From Hanleya hanleyi (Eukaryota > Mollusca > Polyplacophora > Lepidopleurida > Hanleyidae), in the NCBI GenBank assembly GCA_036873755.1, contig JAVTVY010016167.1:1-64000 (forward strand): a stretch of DNA of 64,000 nt, in the 5' to 3' direction. A program made the position numbers and the translations under genes. Below are positions 25,541-37,637 of this stretch, in pieces. Position 1 is the stretch's first letter. The number at the start of each line of letters is the position of its first letter. Below the pieces are notes generated by a model, which did not search any database, was not told the origin of the DNA, and saw only the letters and a list, made by a program, of their open reading frames with translations.

Positions 25541-25747
25541 TTATACAATACTCGTCGTTCGGTAAAGGTTCTGAAGCTTTATCGCCTAATATACAATAAA
25601 TGGGTAATGCTTTCAACAATAACAAAGTACTCATCACAGATATGTGCTGACTTCAAAATTGGCGTCATGTTATACTAAAATTAATGCAAATTAATTGAAT
25701 ATTAACATGCGCTCTTGACGAGATGATCTTGGACAGGATGGGGTGCA
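25541..25747. other. Transposon interior, no feature seen
   Basis: AT-rich spacer between the LINE tail and the next coding segment. Confidence 0.4.
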
Positions 25748-26878
25748 ATGGAGGTCTCCGTCGCCCAGTTCGTTCCATACCCTCACCTCCGAACTCGTGT
25801 GAGTGGGGATTTCCAATTCATCTGCCTGCAAGTGAAGGAGGCACCAATGACTGATAAGTCTTGCCTTTATCCTAATGTGCTTTCAGATAAAGACGGGTGT
25901 TGGTCAGCTTCTGCCCGACAAGACAAAAGATATCAGCGACCTTCGGCTGTATCATCCAGATATGAAGGAGACCATTCACTGGGGGGGCTCGTCTGCGTGT
26001 CAGACTAAATATCTCGAGCCAGATGCGGATGCGATTCAACGGTCCGTGGGCGGAACACCTCTGGACGCCGAATTGGTCAATTTCTCCGAACATTGCAAGG
26101 GAAATCGATCTATATTTTTGAAGAACAAAATAGAAAAAACGGAGAAGAAACTGCTGCCGGTATTTGTGCTGGAAGAAGACCGTCCCCGGTATCGCCACAT
26201 CACGAACAAGACAAAGAGGAAATTCAAGGGTTTATCCTACAGGTGATATCTGATATCCGGCAAGCCAGCACCGAGGATGAGGCGAATTTTCTTTTGGACA
26301 CCTGGGAGAATGAAATCCGGACATCGACCAACGACGTCTTCATAAACTTCTACAGGAAAGTTCAAAACAAATTAGAGGATCTTCGTCCGGGTGAAGGTAA
26401 AGAAGTCTTTTCTACTTATAATTAGTTTGGTGTTACCTTTCCAAACATGTTCTTCGTTCGTCTTTTCATGGTCTGAGACCTAGCAATAAGATCTTCTATA
26501 TATTTCATGACAACTTTGCCCCGGTGATGTTTGACGGCCCTGCATTTTTGTCCCGGAAAGTTCTTCGCAGGGTTGTGTCGCTTTCGGGTGGGAATGTGTT
26601 CTTGTAATTCCTTACAGAAAAAAAAGAATGTAATTCTAAGTTGTATCACACACTCCTGAACGACCGGTATTGATCAACAACTGTTCAGTTATGCGGCAGG
26701 TATGTGACAGATATGAATATCCTTATGACATGACTTCCATCAGATGTTCATTAATTTATTCATTTATTCGTTCACTTATTCATTCACTTATTCAGTTTTT
26801 ACTTTGAACCGGTACTAAATGTAATTCAAAACTATTCTTCTCCAAACAGAATCGGATGATGGAGACAACGACGAATGA
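25748..26878 (+). CDS. Spliced-looking terminal gene segment of the transposon (broken)
   Basis: ATG at 25748 opens a short exon that can be spliced at a GTGAGT donor (25798-25804 region). It would join a CTTTCAG acceptor near 25889, giving a frame with LRLYHPDMKETIHWGG, a Lys/Glu-rich helix and HITNKTKRKFKG. The frame then shifts by one near 26200 into a second open frame, FILQVISDIRQAS...FINFYRKVQNKLEDLRPG. This has a GAAG|GTAAAG donor at 26396/26397 and a TCCAAACAG acceptor ending 26849, joining in phase to a short acidic end (ESDDGDNDE) and TGA at 26876-26878, just inside the right TIR. The in-phase donor/acceptor supports real splicing history. The frame change makes this copy doubtful. 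No known domain. Confidence 0.5.
26397..26849 (+). other. Predicted last intron (453 bp)
   Basis: Donor G|GTAAAG and acceptor TTCTTCTCCAAACAG|A flank a segment with stops in the plus frame. Joining the exons keeps phase and ends after nine acidic codons. Confidence 0.5.
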
Positions 26879-27167
26879 GCCGACACCTGAGAACGTTGGA
26901 GGACAGAAATGTCTGTACCGGTAGGTCACCAATGGACTTCTCTTGAAATAATATTAAAAGATATTAACTGTGCCTCATAAGCATAATTTGATGTGAAATA
27001 TAACAACGCAATTGTGAACAAGGGGGATTGTTTCGGTTTTGAATTTCTTCCATGATCAGTTCAGCACTGTGAAACAGTACAAGTAAAAGTGACATTTTTA
27101 AAGCTCGATCAAGCTAAAAAAGCTCGATAGAACTAAAAACGCTCGAAATAGCTTTATCCCAAACCTG

Positions 27168-27472
27168 ATAACATGTCATAACATTCAGACTATAACGATC
27201 TTACGCAGATGGGATAATCAATCGAATGACTAGATATATGATGTATATCTAGATAAAGGCCTGAATTTTGTCTTTAATGAACTGTATCGCCCATTTTAGA
27301 AAGGCATGCAAGGGAACTTCACAGATTGCACTGTTGTCATATGGATTTGTCTTTGGCAATTCTTACTATCAATATATTGTATTGTCTTACCATTACGCCT
27401 AATTTTCGAGCTTTTTTGACAAGATCCCTGATCTCCTATACGTGGATCTAGCACACTGGCTCCCCACCTTAA
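27168..27472. other. Flank between transposons, no gene
   Basis: The right ATAAC duplication is at 27168-27172, and the left TTAA of the next MITE at 27469-27472. Nothing else is recognised. Confidence 0.5.
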
Positions 27473-27990
27473 CCCTATCTGGCCTGGGCGATTTGGGGTG
27501 TACCGCAGCCTAGGGGGGGGAGTGGCCCCCCCTATATATTTTCGCTATCGCTATCGCTAAGGCTAGAGGGCTGAAACTTACCACACTATATCACTGGGTC
27601 AAGCTCTACAAGAAAAGGTAAACAAAATCCAAGATGGTCGCCATGGTGACGTCACTGTGACGTCATTTTCAAAAAGAGCATTTTTATTTTTGTTTTTCTC
27701 TTCGCAAAAATTGCATGATAAATTAGTAAATATTTATCTGATATATTTCACCCACTTTTCCATACAGAAAAGCAAACATTTTGAAGACATATGACGAAAA
27801 CATCACTTTTCTGGTACCCCACATGGTCGCCATTTTGAATTACCCATGATTCTCTGCTCGGGGGTCATGCAAATAGGCTCAAAATGACCCCAATATGATA
27901 ATCCAAAAAGTCAAGAAGTTTCAGCTCTCAATTTTTTGTCGTTCCGGAGATAGGAGCAAAGAAACAACAGGGGGAGGGGGGCAGGTAGGG
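27473..27990 (+). mobile_element. TTAA-flanked MITE family M1, copy A
   Basis: TTAA at 27469-27472 and 27991-27994. The ends are CCCTATCTGGCCTGGGC and, on the right, GGGGCAGGTAGGG. Shared internal landmarks with the other copies are AAGATGGTCGCC, a GTGACGTCACTGTGACGTCA pair, GATTCTCTGCTCGGGGGTCATGCAAATAGGCTC and a TTCCGGAGATAGG end. No ORF. Confidence 0.85.
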
Positions 27991-28119
27991 TTAAAAGGAT
28001 GCGTCTGTGCATGGTCTAACTACCATACATGAACGAAGGTTGACTTGGAAAAGTTGACTTGGGATAATGTACAATGGTCTGTAAATATTGTCCAGACTTG
28101 CTAGTCTGTGATGCTGTAG

Positions 28120-28385
28120 ATGAAACTATTTTCACCTATAGATTATAACTAGGTTATCAACTTGCTGTTCAAATGAATCTATCGCTGGTTGTCATAATTC
28201 ACGGCAGTCGAATATTGTTCGACATTGGTCACATAGTGGCAATGTTTATGCAATCAACTGGCCTTGGGCTCAGCTTGAAATATTAGCTACATATATATTA
28301 CCTTTACTGGGTGACGACAGGTGAATTATAGCAAGTATCCTACAGTTAATTACGGAACTGTCTTAACTTCCTGACAACTACAGAC
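28120..28385 (+). repeat. Diverged single relative of the 2.14-kb tandem unit
   Basis: TAATTCACGGCAGTCGA...CGACATTGGTCACA..GTGGCAATG and the following TATCCTACAGTTAATTACGGAACTGTCTTAACTTCC match the beginning of the array unit at 32550-32700. The next piece of the unit (CCAACATACCTGCCGATTTTACGAACTG) appears at 30325-30360, after ~1.9 kb of other repeats. Confidence 0.75.
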
Positions 28386-28429
28386 TAAAATAAAAGCGTT
28401 CAGTCCATCATTTAATATTCAGCCGTCGT

Positions 28430-28700
28430 TCATTAAGGAATTTTTGCGTCCATAATTCAAACACCTAATTCACATTAGCACCAAATTCCTAAAAATAACA
28501 ATAGTATGAATAAGCATATGCTAGTTTTCTGCAAGAGAGAATAATAGATCAACAATTCTTTCATTGATACCGGAAAGACATCATGATGTTCCAAGAATAT
28601 CAATCCGTATTGCTGATCACTATTTCTAATCGATATGATTTCCGTTGTAAATCGTTTTATCCCATAAATCAGTAAAATTCCATTGCATAAAGCCATGTAA
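28430..28700 (-). repeat. Dispersed repeat family A, copy 2 (inverted, first part)
   Basis: The reverse complement aligns with 13940-14200, including AATACGGATTGATATT...GGAACATCATGATGTC. The remaining ~90 bp of the family lie at 29740-29830 in the same inverted orientation, so ~1 kb was inserted into the copy. Confidence 0.7.
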
Positions 28701-29580
28701 TATATTTGGGATCACCCATGGGGGATACATGAGTGAGTATTTTCATTGGTTGGTGGCGATTGCATTGATGAATTTGAACCAATGAAAAGCTACAACTGCC
28801 GGAACTACTTTACTATAGAATCGTCTGCTCCTGGACCAGACGATCTTGTCAAAATTGATAACAAATGTGCCACAAAAAGTGCAAACAAACACGGAAATTT
28901 ATTTACCGTCGAAATAGTGGGGATATAACTTCAAGTTTCCTTACCAGCAGAAAGACGGGAGAGAATCCCATGTACCGAATGGTGTCCGTCAGAGCCTGGC
29001 ACAGTCTTACGTAGCACTGTCAGACACGTGTCGATGGCGTCGTAAAAATTCAACATGAAACATTAATAATTTCTCTGGCAATAAATTATATTTTATCCTA
29101 ATCATAAATAATGAACACAGTCTTTGAAAGTGTCAGTGTAATATATAATTGACAATTTTAGAGGCCGTGAATCCTCACAGGATTTTTCAAAAAAAAATTC
29201 TCATTGAGAGCACGTGATCACCATGGCCACCGTCTATTTTTGGAAAGCGATGATCAGCTGATTGGAAGTTTGTTGATTTTTCTCCTGTACATGTGACTCA
29301 CTCAACAGGTTTTATGTAATTGTTATGAATTTCTGACACAACACGTTGGTTAATAATGCATTATTGTGTACTGTCTCGGTCGGAATAAAGAGCTAGATTT
29401 GTTGAGTACTTTCTTTCACCTGTTCTCTTTTTTCCCTCCGCGCTCAGCTAGCCGAATGTCGTGACCTAAAATTTATTTGTATTAATGCGCACAACTTCTA
29501 TGCGTTTGAAAACAAACTTTTTACATAAAGTGCACGTTTCCTTCGAACATTGCTGTGAAATGATTTATGGGATAAATAGA
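28701..29580. other. Insert splitting family-A copy 2; no gene seen
   Basis: No coding signal. A 60-codon frame at 28746-28928 is not recognised. Confidence 0.35.
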
Positions 29581-29722
29581 ATATTCACCTCGTGGCTTTA
29601 TAATATCAAATTTATTAAACTCGAGTAGTAATATTTATTTTTTCCTCGCCAGAGGCTCGGAAAAAATAAAAATTACTACTCTCGTTTAATAAATTGATAT
29701 TATAAAGCCACTCGGTGGATAT
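29581..29722. mobile_element. Small palindromic MITE (~140 bp)
   Basis: ATATTCACCTCGTGGCTTTATAATATC...TATTTTTTCC on the left is matched by the inverted right arm ending ...ATATTATAAAGCCACTCGGTGGATAT, with ~64-bp arms and about 90 percent match. The loop is CTCGCCAGAGGCTC. No ORF. Confidence 0.85.
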
Positions 29723-29739
29723 CCTCTAAGTATCTCAGT

Positions 29740-29830
29740 CACGCTTTGATTGTGACTGTAAATATGATCAACATCAGGATCTTGAAAACATGGGCTCATA
29801 TGAACCCCAGCACCGGGTTAAGCGGAATAA
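29740..29830 (-). repeat. Dispersed repeat family A, copy 2 (inverted, second part)
   Basis: The reverse complement of GTCACGCTTTGATTGTGACTG...GGTTAAGCGGAATAAG matches 13830-13925. Confidence 0.7.
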
Positions 29831-29838
29831 GACACACG

Positions 29839-30250
29839 TTACGAAATGTAACGCCATATACATATATCTTGCAGTCTACGCTCGTATTTTACTATCCGTA
29901 ATATGAATATACGATATGTATTGTCAGATTTGAGAAACTTTGAATTTAGGCGTTTCGTAGTATAACCATATTTTATAAATTTCTGCAATAATGTTTTATG
30001 ACATTGATTACAATCGTCACATTTTACACAAGATCTAGCAAATGCTGCTAGGCGAGATATGTATACGTCCTTTGCAGATCCCAATAGAATATTACTCTCC
30101 AATAAGGGATAGTTTACGATGTCGAAATTGTAATCATCTCTCTTGTCTTAAATTCGACGAGAGGGAAAGTCAGCTTAATTTTTACAGAGGTTTAATATAT
30201 GATGTCCTGTTTGGGCTATCTTTAGTTTCCTTCAACCCTGTGCAGGTGGA
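29839..30250 (-). pseudogene. Reverse-transcriptase relic, end of palm plus downstream helix region
   Basis: On the minus strand, from about 30250: a KETKDSPNRTSY piece, then after a frame break DKRDDYNFDIVNYPLLESNI (~30170-30090). The frame then stays open as AKDVYISRLAAFARSC...LLQKFIKYGYTTKRLNSKFLKS. A related, slightly better preserved first half is at 48739-48942. I recognise the KRDDFNFxIVNFPF...GVYISQL series from abundant invertebrate retroelement RTs that resemble Penelope-like or related RTs. The exact clade is not certain. Stops and shifts make it a relic. Confidence 0.6.
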
Positions 30251-30299
30251 TATATCTATCCTTCACTGCACCATTTTGATAAAACCTACACAACAGTGA

Positions 30300-30803
30300 T
30301 TGAAAGCTTTTTTAGTTGTTGACCAATCCAACATACCTGCCGATTTTACGAACTGATTATGCGAAGGTCGGCAGAAATATGGACAGGTCTGAAACAAAAA
30401 AACGACTGACATTAGCCTTGTGAAAATTCGTGTTTAGGGTTTCAGGTCAGATCGCTGGGAGCCTTGTTATAATCGCTATACTATATTTTTTATTTTTAGT
30501 TTTATCTGCTACAGAGCTTAACCCATGAAATCGAAATTTCACACGGTGCTTGGCACATGAAAGCGTAATGCTATCATCGAAAGAACCCGATTGGTCAGAA
30601 ACCCCGGAGACCATCTTGGATTTGGGCGATAGTTTTTCTTCTCAAACATCCCCTCCTCCTAAATGGCTGTTCTACTGGCATAGTGTAGATCAATAAATAA
30701 AACAAAACGTTTCTTTTCACAATTGGTGTTTATATTAGGTTGATCATCTTTATTATGACTTGAAACAAATGATATAAATTTCAATCTGAAGTGGTGAGCC
30801 AGC
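30300..30803. repeat. Diverged relative of the tandem unit, then unassigned sequence
   Basis: 30300-30370 matches the unit's GTGAGCTGTTCATTAACCCAACCTACCTGCC segment. The remainder has no recognised feature. Confidence 0.5.
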
Positions 30804-30807
30804 TTAA

Positions 30808-31372
30808 CATTATCTGACCTGGGCTTTTTGGGACATGTCTAGGCCTGAGAAGGGGTTTTGGCCCACGCCAAATATTTTTCTTGCTCCTTGAGCTAGGGGG
30901 ATGAAACTTACTACAATATACTTGTGGGTGAGGCTCTGCCAGAAAATTTAAAACAAATTCAAGATCGCCGCTTTGATGACGTCACAATGACGTCTTCTTC
31001 AAAACATTTTTTGGTCAATTTTTCGGTCAGATTTTTCGAATTTTTTATTATGTGTTTTCTATGCAAAAACTGCATGATAAATTAGTAAATAATATTCTGA
31101 CGTGAAATAAAATATATTTTTCCCAATTTTCCTAGAATGAAAGCAGGCATTTTGAAGAAAAATGACGAAAATAAAACATTCTGGTACCCCACATGGCCGC
31201 CATCTTGAATTTACTCATGGGGCTCTACTCGGGGGGTTATGCAAATAGACTCAAAATTACCCCAATATGATAAACTAAAAAGTCGCGGGGGGTCATTTTT
31301 CATTTTTTGCCCTTCCGAAGATAGGGGATAAAGTTTGTTAGGAGGCATAATGCCCCCTCCGGCCTGGTAGGT
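30808..31372 (+). mobile_element. TTAA-flanked MITE family M1, copy B (diverged)
   Basis: TTAA at 30804-30807 and 31373-31376. Ends are CATTATCTGACCTGGGC and CCGGCCTGGTAGG(T). It has the same internal landmarks as copy A (GATGACGTCACAATGACGTC, GGCTCTACTCGGGGGGTTATGCAAATAGACTC). More diverged than A and C. Confidence 0.8.
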
Positions 31373-31376
31373 TTAA

Positions 31377-32416
31377 AGTTTATTATAATGTGACAGCTTC
31401 GATACCACTGGACAACATTACGCGCATTATTGCGCTTTCCTCTGGTTTTGCGGCACAATCCAAGCGTCACAATCTATTAATTCTATATCCCTCTACCACT
31501 TTCAAGTGTTATATGAAGTGACAGCTTTGCTACCACTGGATATAATTGAATGTATTATTGTGGTTTTGCGTCACAACCCAAGCTGTATCTGGTAATTTTA
31601 TATTCCTCTACCAGATGCGACTATGCGAAGAAACAAAATACTATGCGATTTCAACTGTATATGATTTTGTACAATCGACGCGTCCATTTTTCAATTGAAA
31701 TTTCATGAAAACTGTTGATCATCTTGTTTCAACATTGATGGTATACATTGATAGGAGACAACTCGAACTAATAAACTGTATCTCATTTTTTTTTTTTTTT
31801 TTTTTTTTGCCTGGTTTTGTTTTTACAGCTATTTTACTCAAATAAATTGAAAAACACGTACTATTTTACGGTCGTTTGTTTTAAAAGTTGTATAATTAAA
31901 AAACTAAGCCCAACTTAGAAAAAGTGAGATACTGTTTACTAGATCACCTTATAAGTAATAAGCGTGCCAAATTTCAAAAGCGTAGCATGGATACTGTTCG
32001 AGAAATAAACGTCTAAATCTCGGATTTTGTAAAAAAAATGAAAGGCTAGGAATCGGACAAAATGTGTCCAGCTATACATCCAGTCCCTCAGAAACTAAAT
32101 TTTTAATCCTAATATTGAAGCACTTCTAATTAGAATTTTGATTTCATTTTTTTCACCAAATGTTAGACGAAACAGTGAATATTTGAATGAAGAAATACAA
32201 AAAATGACCAATTTTGACCCTATCCTTAAACATCCTATATTATAATTCAACTCGCCTTGCATAATGTTGTATAATCATGCACAGTGATTACATGTTTTAC
32301 GGAGTGATTTATTTTTTATCCAGTATTATCAAATACCAACGCGAATCCATTCTTATCCGTAAACACCCTGTCACAGTATAATTATCAGCCAACCGTAATA
32401 TCATACTGGCCTGCAA
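31377..32416. other. No gene; poly-T tract and diverged repeats
   Basis: A weak direct pair (GTGACAGCTTCGATACCACTGGA / GTGACAGCTTTGCTACCACTGGA) lies at about 31390 and 31520. A T-run of ~25 lies at 31787-31808. 32270-32420 is a member of the family also seen at 11600 and 15520, lying directly against the start of the tandem array. Confidence 0.5.
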
Positions 32417-33355
32417 TTATTTCATGGGATGAATCCATCCTCATTCATATTCCTGTGCTGCCGAGCTGCATATAAACTTGCATCTATTGATAGTTTATAA
32501 CCATACTCGGTTGTTTTGTAGGAGACTTGCTGGCCCAATTAATCTATAGTCGGTAGCTGTAATTCACGGCAGTCGACAGTGCCCGACATTGGTCACACAA
32601 TGACGATGTTTATTAAAGCGAATAACCGTGACCTTGGTTGAAATATATTCCATGTATCCTGCTGTTAATTAACTTCCCAACACAGAGAAACACACAACAA
32701 TGATTCATGGATGTTTTCTGTGAGCTGTTCATTAACCCAACCTACCTGCCAATTTTATGAACTGTGGATTTCACCAGAAAATTCAACAAGTCGGTCAAAC
32801 AATCAACCAAGATAGTTCTAAATGCATATAGATTTGCCTCATTTTCGTTCACATTTGCCGACCCAGTAATATAAATTATGATGGCATCAGATTGTATACC
32901 CTTTACTGTAAGATATACACTCTGTTTTCACATGGGATTAAACCGCGGCCCGCGGATTTTGTGTGCATTGATTTCAACCAATCAACATCGTCCATTGATA
33001 AACGAAACGGACTGTGCTCGGAATATCACAGAAGAACCGAACGTTGTAGGTCTAACGAGTGCTCCTTATCGCGTGTTTCGTTAACGTAACTTCCAGAGCC
33101 GTTTCTAAATTTTAAGGGGATTGGTTGAAATATAGATACCTTAGAAATTTTCTTCAAATATGTCACATGTATATATATGATAAAAATACAATAATGGCTA
33201 TAGCAGACATTCATTCTGACAATGAATAATTGCCTAAAATGAATTGTTCCATTAACATAGATGAAATTCTGGAGTAGACTGCAAAATTCAAGTTGATTGT
33301 TTGGAAATTGGAAAATTTGTAATTATTTGCTTTAATATTTGCTACATGTATGGTA

Positions 33356-33717
33356 CACAGCCAGAAAAATGGTGTTGGCCCAACACACCTTTTTGGTGTT
33401 GAGGGCTGGTCAACACCATAAAGAGGTGTTGAGAGATGGTGTTGACCAATGTGAACACTAAAAAATGGTGTTGAGGTCAGTTCAATACCAAATAATGATG
33501 TTGGTCAACACCAATCCATGGTGTTGAAAATGGTTCGACGCCATATTTTGGTGTTCACTGACTAGTGCTAATACTATCTCAACACCAATTAATGGTGTTG
33601 GCCAACACCAATAAAGGGTGTTGGAGATATATGGTGTCGGTGCAAATTGAACACCATATATTGGTGTTGAGCTCAACACCATTTTTAGTGTTGAACATCA
33701 CAATTTTTCTGGTTGTG
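33356..33717. mobile_element. TA-flanked MITE in array unit 1 (362 bp; GGTGTTG-rich)
   Basis: TA at 33354-33355 and 33718-33719 flanks ends CACAGCCAGAAAAATGG and its inverted partner CACAACCAGAAAAATTG. Inside, GGTGTTG occurs about nine times and its complement CAACACC about five. The same insertion is at the same place in all units (33356, 35497, 37638, 39778, 41919), so it predates the tandem amplification. TA duplication and size fit a mariner-type non-autonomous element. Confidence 0.88.
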
Positions 33718-35496
33718 TACATGCACCTCCCTTCCCTATCGCATGAAAGACTACCGGGACATGAATATACAATTATGACCCATAAACTACCCCCGTGGGA
33801 TGTGTCCCACAATCGGGGCGCGGACACCTACCCTGTATATCCTATCCATGCCTTGCTTCACCCTATGACCCGATTTGGTAGGAAAGTTCATGCCATTCTG
33901 GAGCTATGTAGAACAACTCATAACTATAAAAATCCTGAGATACACATGTAGCACGTGACTTTAAATTCAAAGACCAGGATCGGAAATTACTGCTTCCTCT
34001 GTCTTTTTTTTCTACTTGGCCATTGGTTCATTAGGATTCACAGAATTTTATTTTAGCTAATCTCTGCTTTTGGAAATTGATTAAAATTCAACATTTTGTG
34101 ACTTGTCACCATTTGTAACAAATTTCAAATCCATATAGATTTCATGCCTTTCGTTCTTGATTTCATTCCATACCGATTTATTGAAACTGCTAACAGTTTT
34201 TGTCTGATGAAGTATAAAAGAAAGAATAAACCCATCAACTTCAAAATCAGAATGCAATCTTAAATTGACAGATTCCGATGATTTCTAGTAAAGTTTTATA
34301 TAAATGCCAAGTATCTTACAGGAAAGCTATTTTAAGGTAGTCCGCTGGCGGTTTTGAGCTTTGGCGGCCATTTTCCATGTTTTTACCTGGGAGTAGGTTA
34401 TATCCCTTTCCTACGTTAAGAGATAGTCCAACCGAGAATTTGCGATAGACATTGTGATTATCTTCAAACAGTTAGAATATAAGAAAAAGTTAAATAATAT
34501 TTATATGATTTTTTGATGAAGATGCTTCAAAATCATGGCTATTCCCTATGTTTATTATTTCATGAGATGAATCCATCCTCATTCATATTCCTGTGCTGCA
34601 TATAAACTTGCGTCTATTGATAGTTTATAACCATACTCTGTTGTTTTGTAGGAGATTTGCTGGTCCAATTATTCTATAGGTAGTTATAATTCACGGCAGT
34701 CGACGGTGCCGACATTGGTCACACAATGGCGATGCTTATGAAAGCGAATAACCGTGACCTTGGTTGAAATATATTTCAAGTATCCTGCTGTTAATTACGG
34801 ATCAGTTTAACTTCCCAACACAGAGAAACACACAACAGTGATTCATGGATGTTTTCTGTGAGCTGTTCATTAACCCAACCTACCTGCCAATTTTATGAAC
34901 TGTGGATTTCACCAGAAAATTCAACAAGTCGGTCAAACAATCAACCAAGATAGTTCTAAATGCATATAGATTTGCCTCATTTTCGTTCACATTTGCCGAC
35001 CCAGTAATATAAATTATGGTGGCATCAGATTGTATACCCTTTACTGTAAGATATACACTCTGTTTTCACATGGGATTAAACCGCGGCCTGCGGATTTTGT
35101 GTGCATTGATTTCAACCAATCAACATCGTCCATTGATAAACGAAACGGACTGTGCTCGGAATATCACAGAAGAACCGAACGTTGTAGGTCTAACGTGTGC
35201 TCCGTATCGCGTGTTTCGTTAACGTAACTTCCAGAGCCGTTTCTAAATTTTAAGGGGATTGGTTGAAATATAGATACCTTAGAAATGTTTTTCTTCAAAT
35301 ATGTCACATGTATATATATGATAAAAATACAATAATGGCTATAGCAGACATTCATTCTGACAATGAATAATTGCCTAAAATGAATTGTTCCATTAACATA
35401 GATGAAATTCTGGAGTAGACTGCAAAATTCAAGTTGATTGTTTGGAAATTGGAAAATTTGTAATTATTTGCTTTAATATTTGCTACATGTATGGTA

Positions 35497-35858
35497 CACA
35501 GCCAGAAAAATGGTGTTGGCCCAACACACCTTTTTGGTGTTGAGGGCTGGTCAACACCATAAAGAGGTGTTGAGAGATGGTGTTGACCAATGTGAACACT
35601 AAAAAATGGTGTTGAGGTCAGTTCAATACCAAATAATGATGTTGGTCAACACCAATCCATGGTGTTGAAAATGGTTCGACGCCATATTTTGGTGTTCACT
35701 GACTAGTGCTAATACTATCTCAACACCAATTAATGGTGTTGGCCAACACCAATAAAGGGTGTTGGAGATATATGGTGTCGGTGCAAATTGAACACCATAT
35801 ATTGGTGTTGAGCTCAACACCATTTTTAGTGTTGAACATCACAATTTTTCTGGTTGTG
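35497..35858. mobile_element. Same MITE, array unit 2
   Basis: Same sequence and flanking TA as in unit 1. Confidence 0.88.
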
Positions 35859-37637
35859 TACATGCACCTCCCTTCCCTATCGCATGAAAGACTACCGGGA
35901 CATGAATATACAATTATGACCCATCAACTACCCCCGTGGGATGTGTCCCACAATCGGGGCGCGGACACCTACCCTGTATATCCTATCCATGCCTTGCTTC
36001 ACCCTATGACCCGATTTGGTAGGAAAGTTCATGCCGTTCTGCAGCTATGTAGAGCAACTCATAACTATAAAAATCCTGAGATACACATGTAGCACGTGAC
36101 TTTAAATTCAAAGACCAGGATCGGAAATTACTGCTTCCTCTGTCTTTTTTTTCTACTTGGCCATTGGTTCATTAGGATTCACAGAATTTTATTTTAACTA
36201 ATCTCTGCTTTTGGAAATTGATTAAAATTCAACATTTTGTGACTTGTCACCATTTGTAACAAATTTCAAATCCATATAGATTTCATGCCTTTCGTTCTTG
36301 ATTTCATTCCATACCGATTTATTGAAACTGCTAACAGTTTTTGTCTGATGAAGTATAAAAGAAAGAATAAACCCATCAACTTCAAAATCAGAATGCAATC
36401 TTAAATTGACAGCTTCCGATGATTTCTAGTAAAGTTTTATATAAATGCCAAGTATCTTACAGGAAAGCTATTTTAAGGTAGTCCGCTGGCGGTTTTGAGC
36501 TTTGGCGGCCATTTTCCATGTTTTTACCTGGGAGTAGGTTATATCCCTTTCCTACGTTAAGAGATAGTCCAACCGAGAATTTGCGATAGACATTGTGATT
36601 ATCTTCAAACAGTTAGAATATAAGAAAAAGTTAAATAATATTTATATGATTTTTTGATGAAGATGCTTCAAAATCATGGCTATTCCCTATGTTTATTATT
36701 TCATGAGATGAATCCATCCTCATTCATATTCCTGTGCTGCATATAAACTTGCGTCTATTGATAGTTTATAACCATACTCTGTTGTTTTGTAGGAGATTTG
36801 CTGGTCCAATTATTCTATAGGTAGTTATAATTCACGGCAGTCGACGGTGCCGACATTGGTCACACAATGGCGATGCTTATGAAAGCGAATAACCGTGACC
36901 TTGGTTGAAATATATTTCAAGTATCCTGCTGTTAATTACGGATCAGTTTAACTTCCCAACACAGAGAAACACACAACAGTGATTCATGGATGTTTTCTGT
37001 GAGCTGTTCATTAACCCAACCTACCTGCCAATTTTATGAACTGTGGATTTCACCAGAAAATTCAACAAGTCGGTCAAACAATCAACCAAGATAGTTCTAA
37101 ATGCATATAGATTTGCCTCATTTTCGTTCACATTTGCCGACCCAGTAATATAAATTATGGTGGCATCAGATTGTATACCCTTTACTGTAAGATATACACT
37201 CTGTTTTCACATGGGATTAAACCGCGGCCTGCGGATTTTGTGTGCATTGATTTCAACCAATCAACATCGTCCATTGATAAACGAAACGGACTGTGCTCGG
37301 AATATCACAGAAGAACCGAACGTTGTAGGTCTAACGTGTGCTCCGTATCGCGTGTTTCGTTAACGTAACTTCCAGAGCCGTTTCTAAATTTTAAGGGGAT
37401 TGGTTGAAATATAGATCCCTTAGAAATGTTTTTCTTCAAATATGTCACATGTATATATATGATAAAAATACAATAATGGCTATAGCAGACATTCATTCTG
37501 ACAATGAATAATTGCCTAAAATGAATTGTTCCATTAACATAGATGAAATTCTGGAGTAGACTGCAAAATTCAAGTTGATTGTTTGGAAATTGGAAAATTT
37601 GTAATTATTTGCTTTAATATTTGCTACATGTATGGTA

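Larger units (their letters stand above)
18228..27167 (+). mobile_element. Composite DNA transposon, 8.94 kb, CAGGTTTGGG termini, 5-bp ATAAC duplication
   Basis: The left end 18228-18297, continued after a nested insert at 19365-19512, matches the reverse complement of 27167 back to about 26968. This gives TIRs of ~210 bp that begin CAGGTTTGGGATAAAGCTATTTCGA. ATAAC directly flanks both ends (18223-18227 and 27168-27172). Inside are plus-strand coding remnants at 19858-20560, 21518-22400 and 25748-26878, the last ending ~90 bp before the right TIR. A minus-strand PHD-like remnant is at 22698-23128. Two later insertions are nested: 18298-19364 and the LINE at 24006-25540. Without them the element would be about 6.3 kb. 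The superfamily is not assigned: hAT has 8-bp duplications, piggyBac TTAA, Polinton 6 bp. Confidence 0.75.

Noticed and set aside
18228..27167. Assignment of the 9-kb element to hAT because of its CAGG-type ends
   Set aside because: Eight flanking bases do not match (GATATAAC against ATAACATG); only five do. No hAT dimerisation motif was seen.
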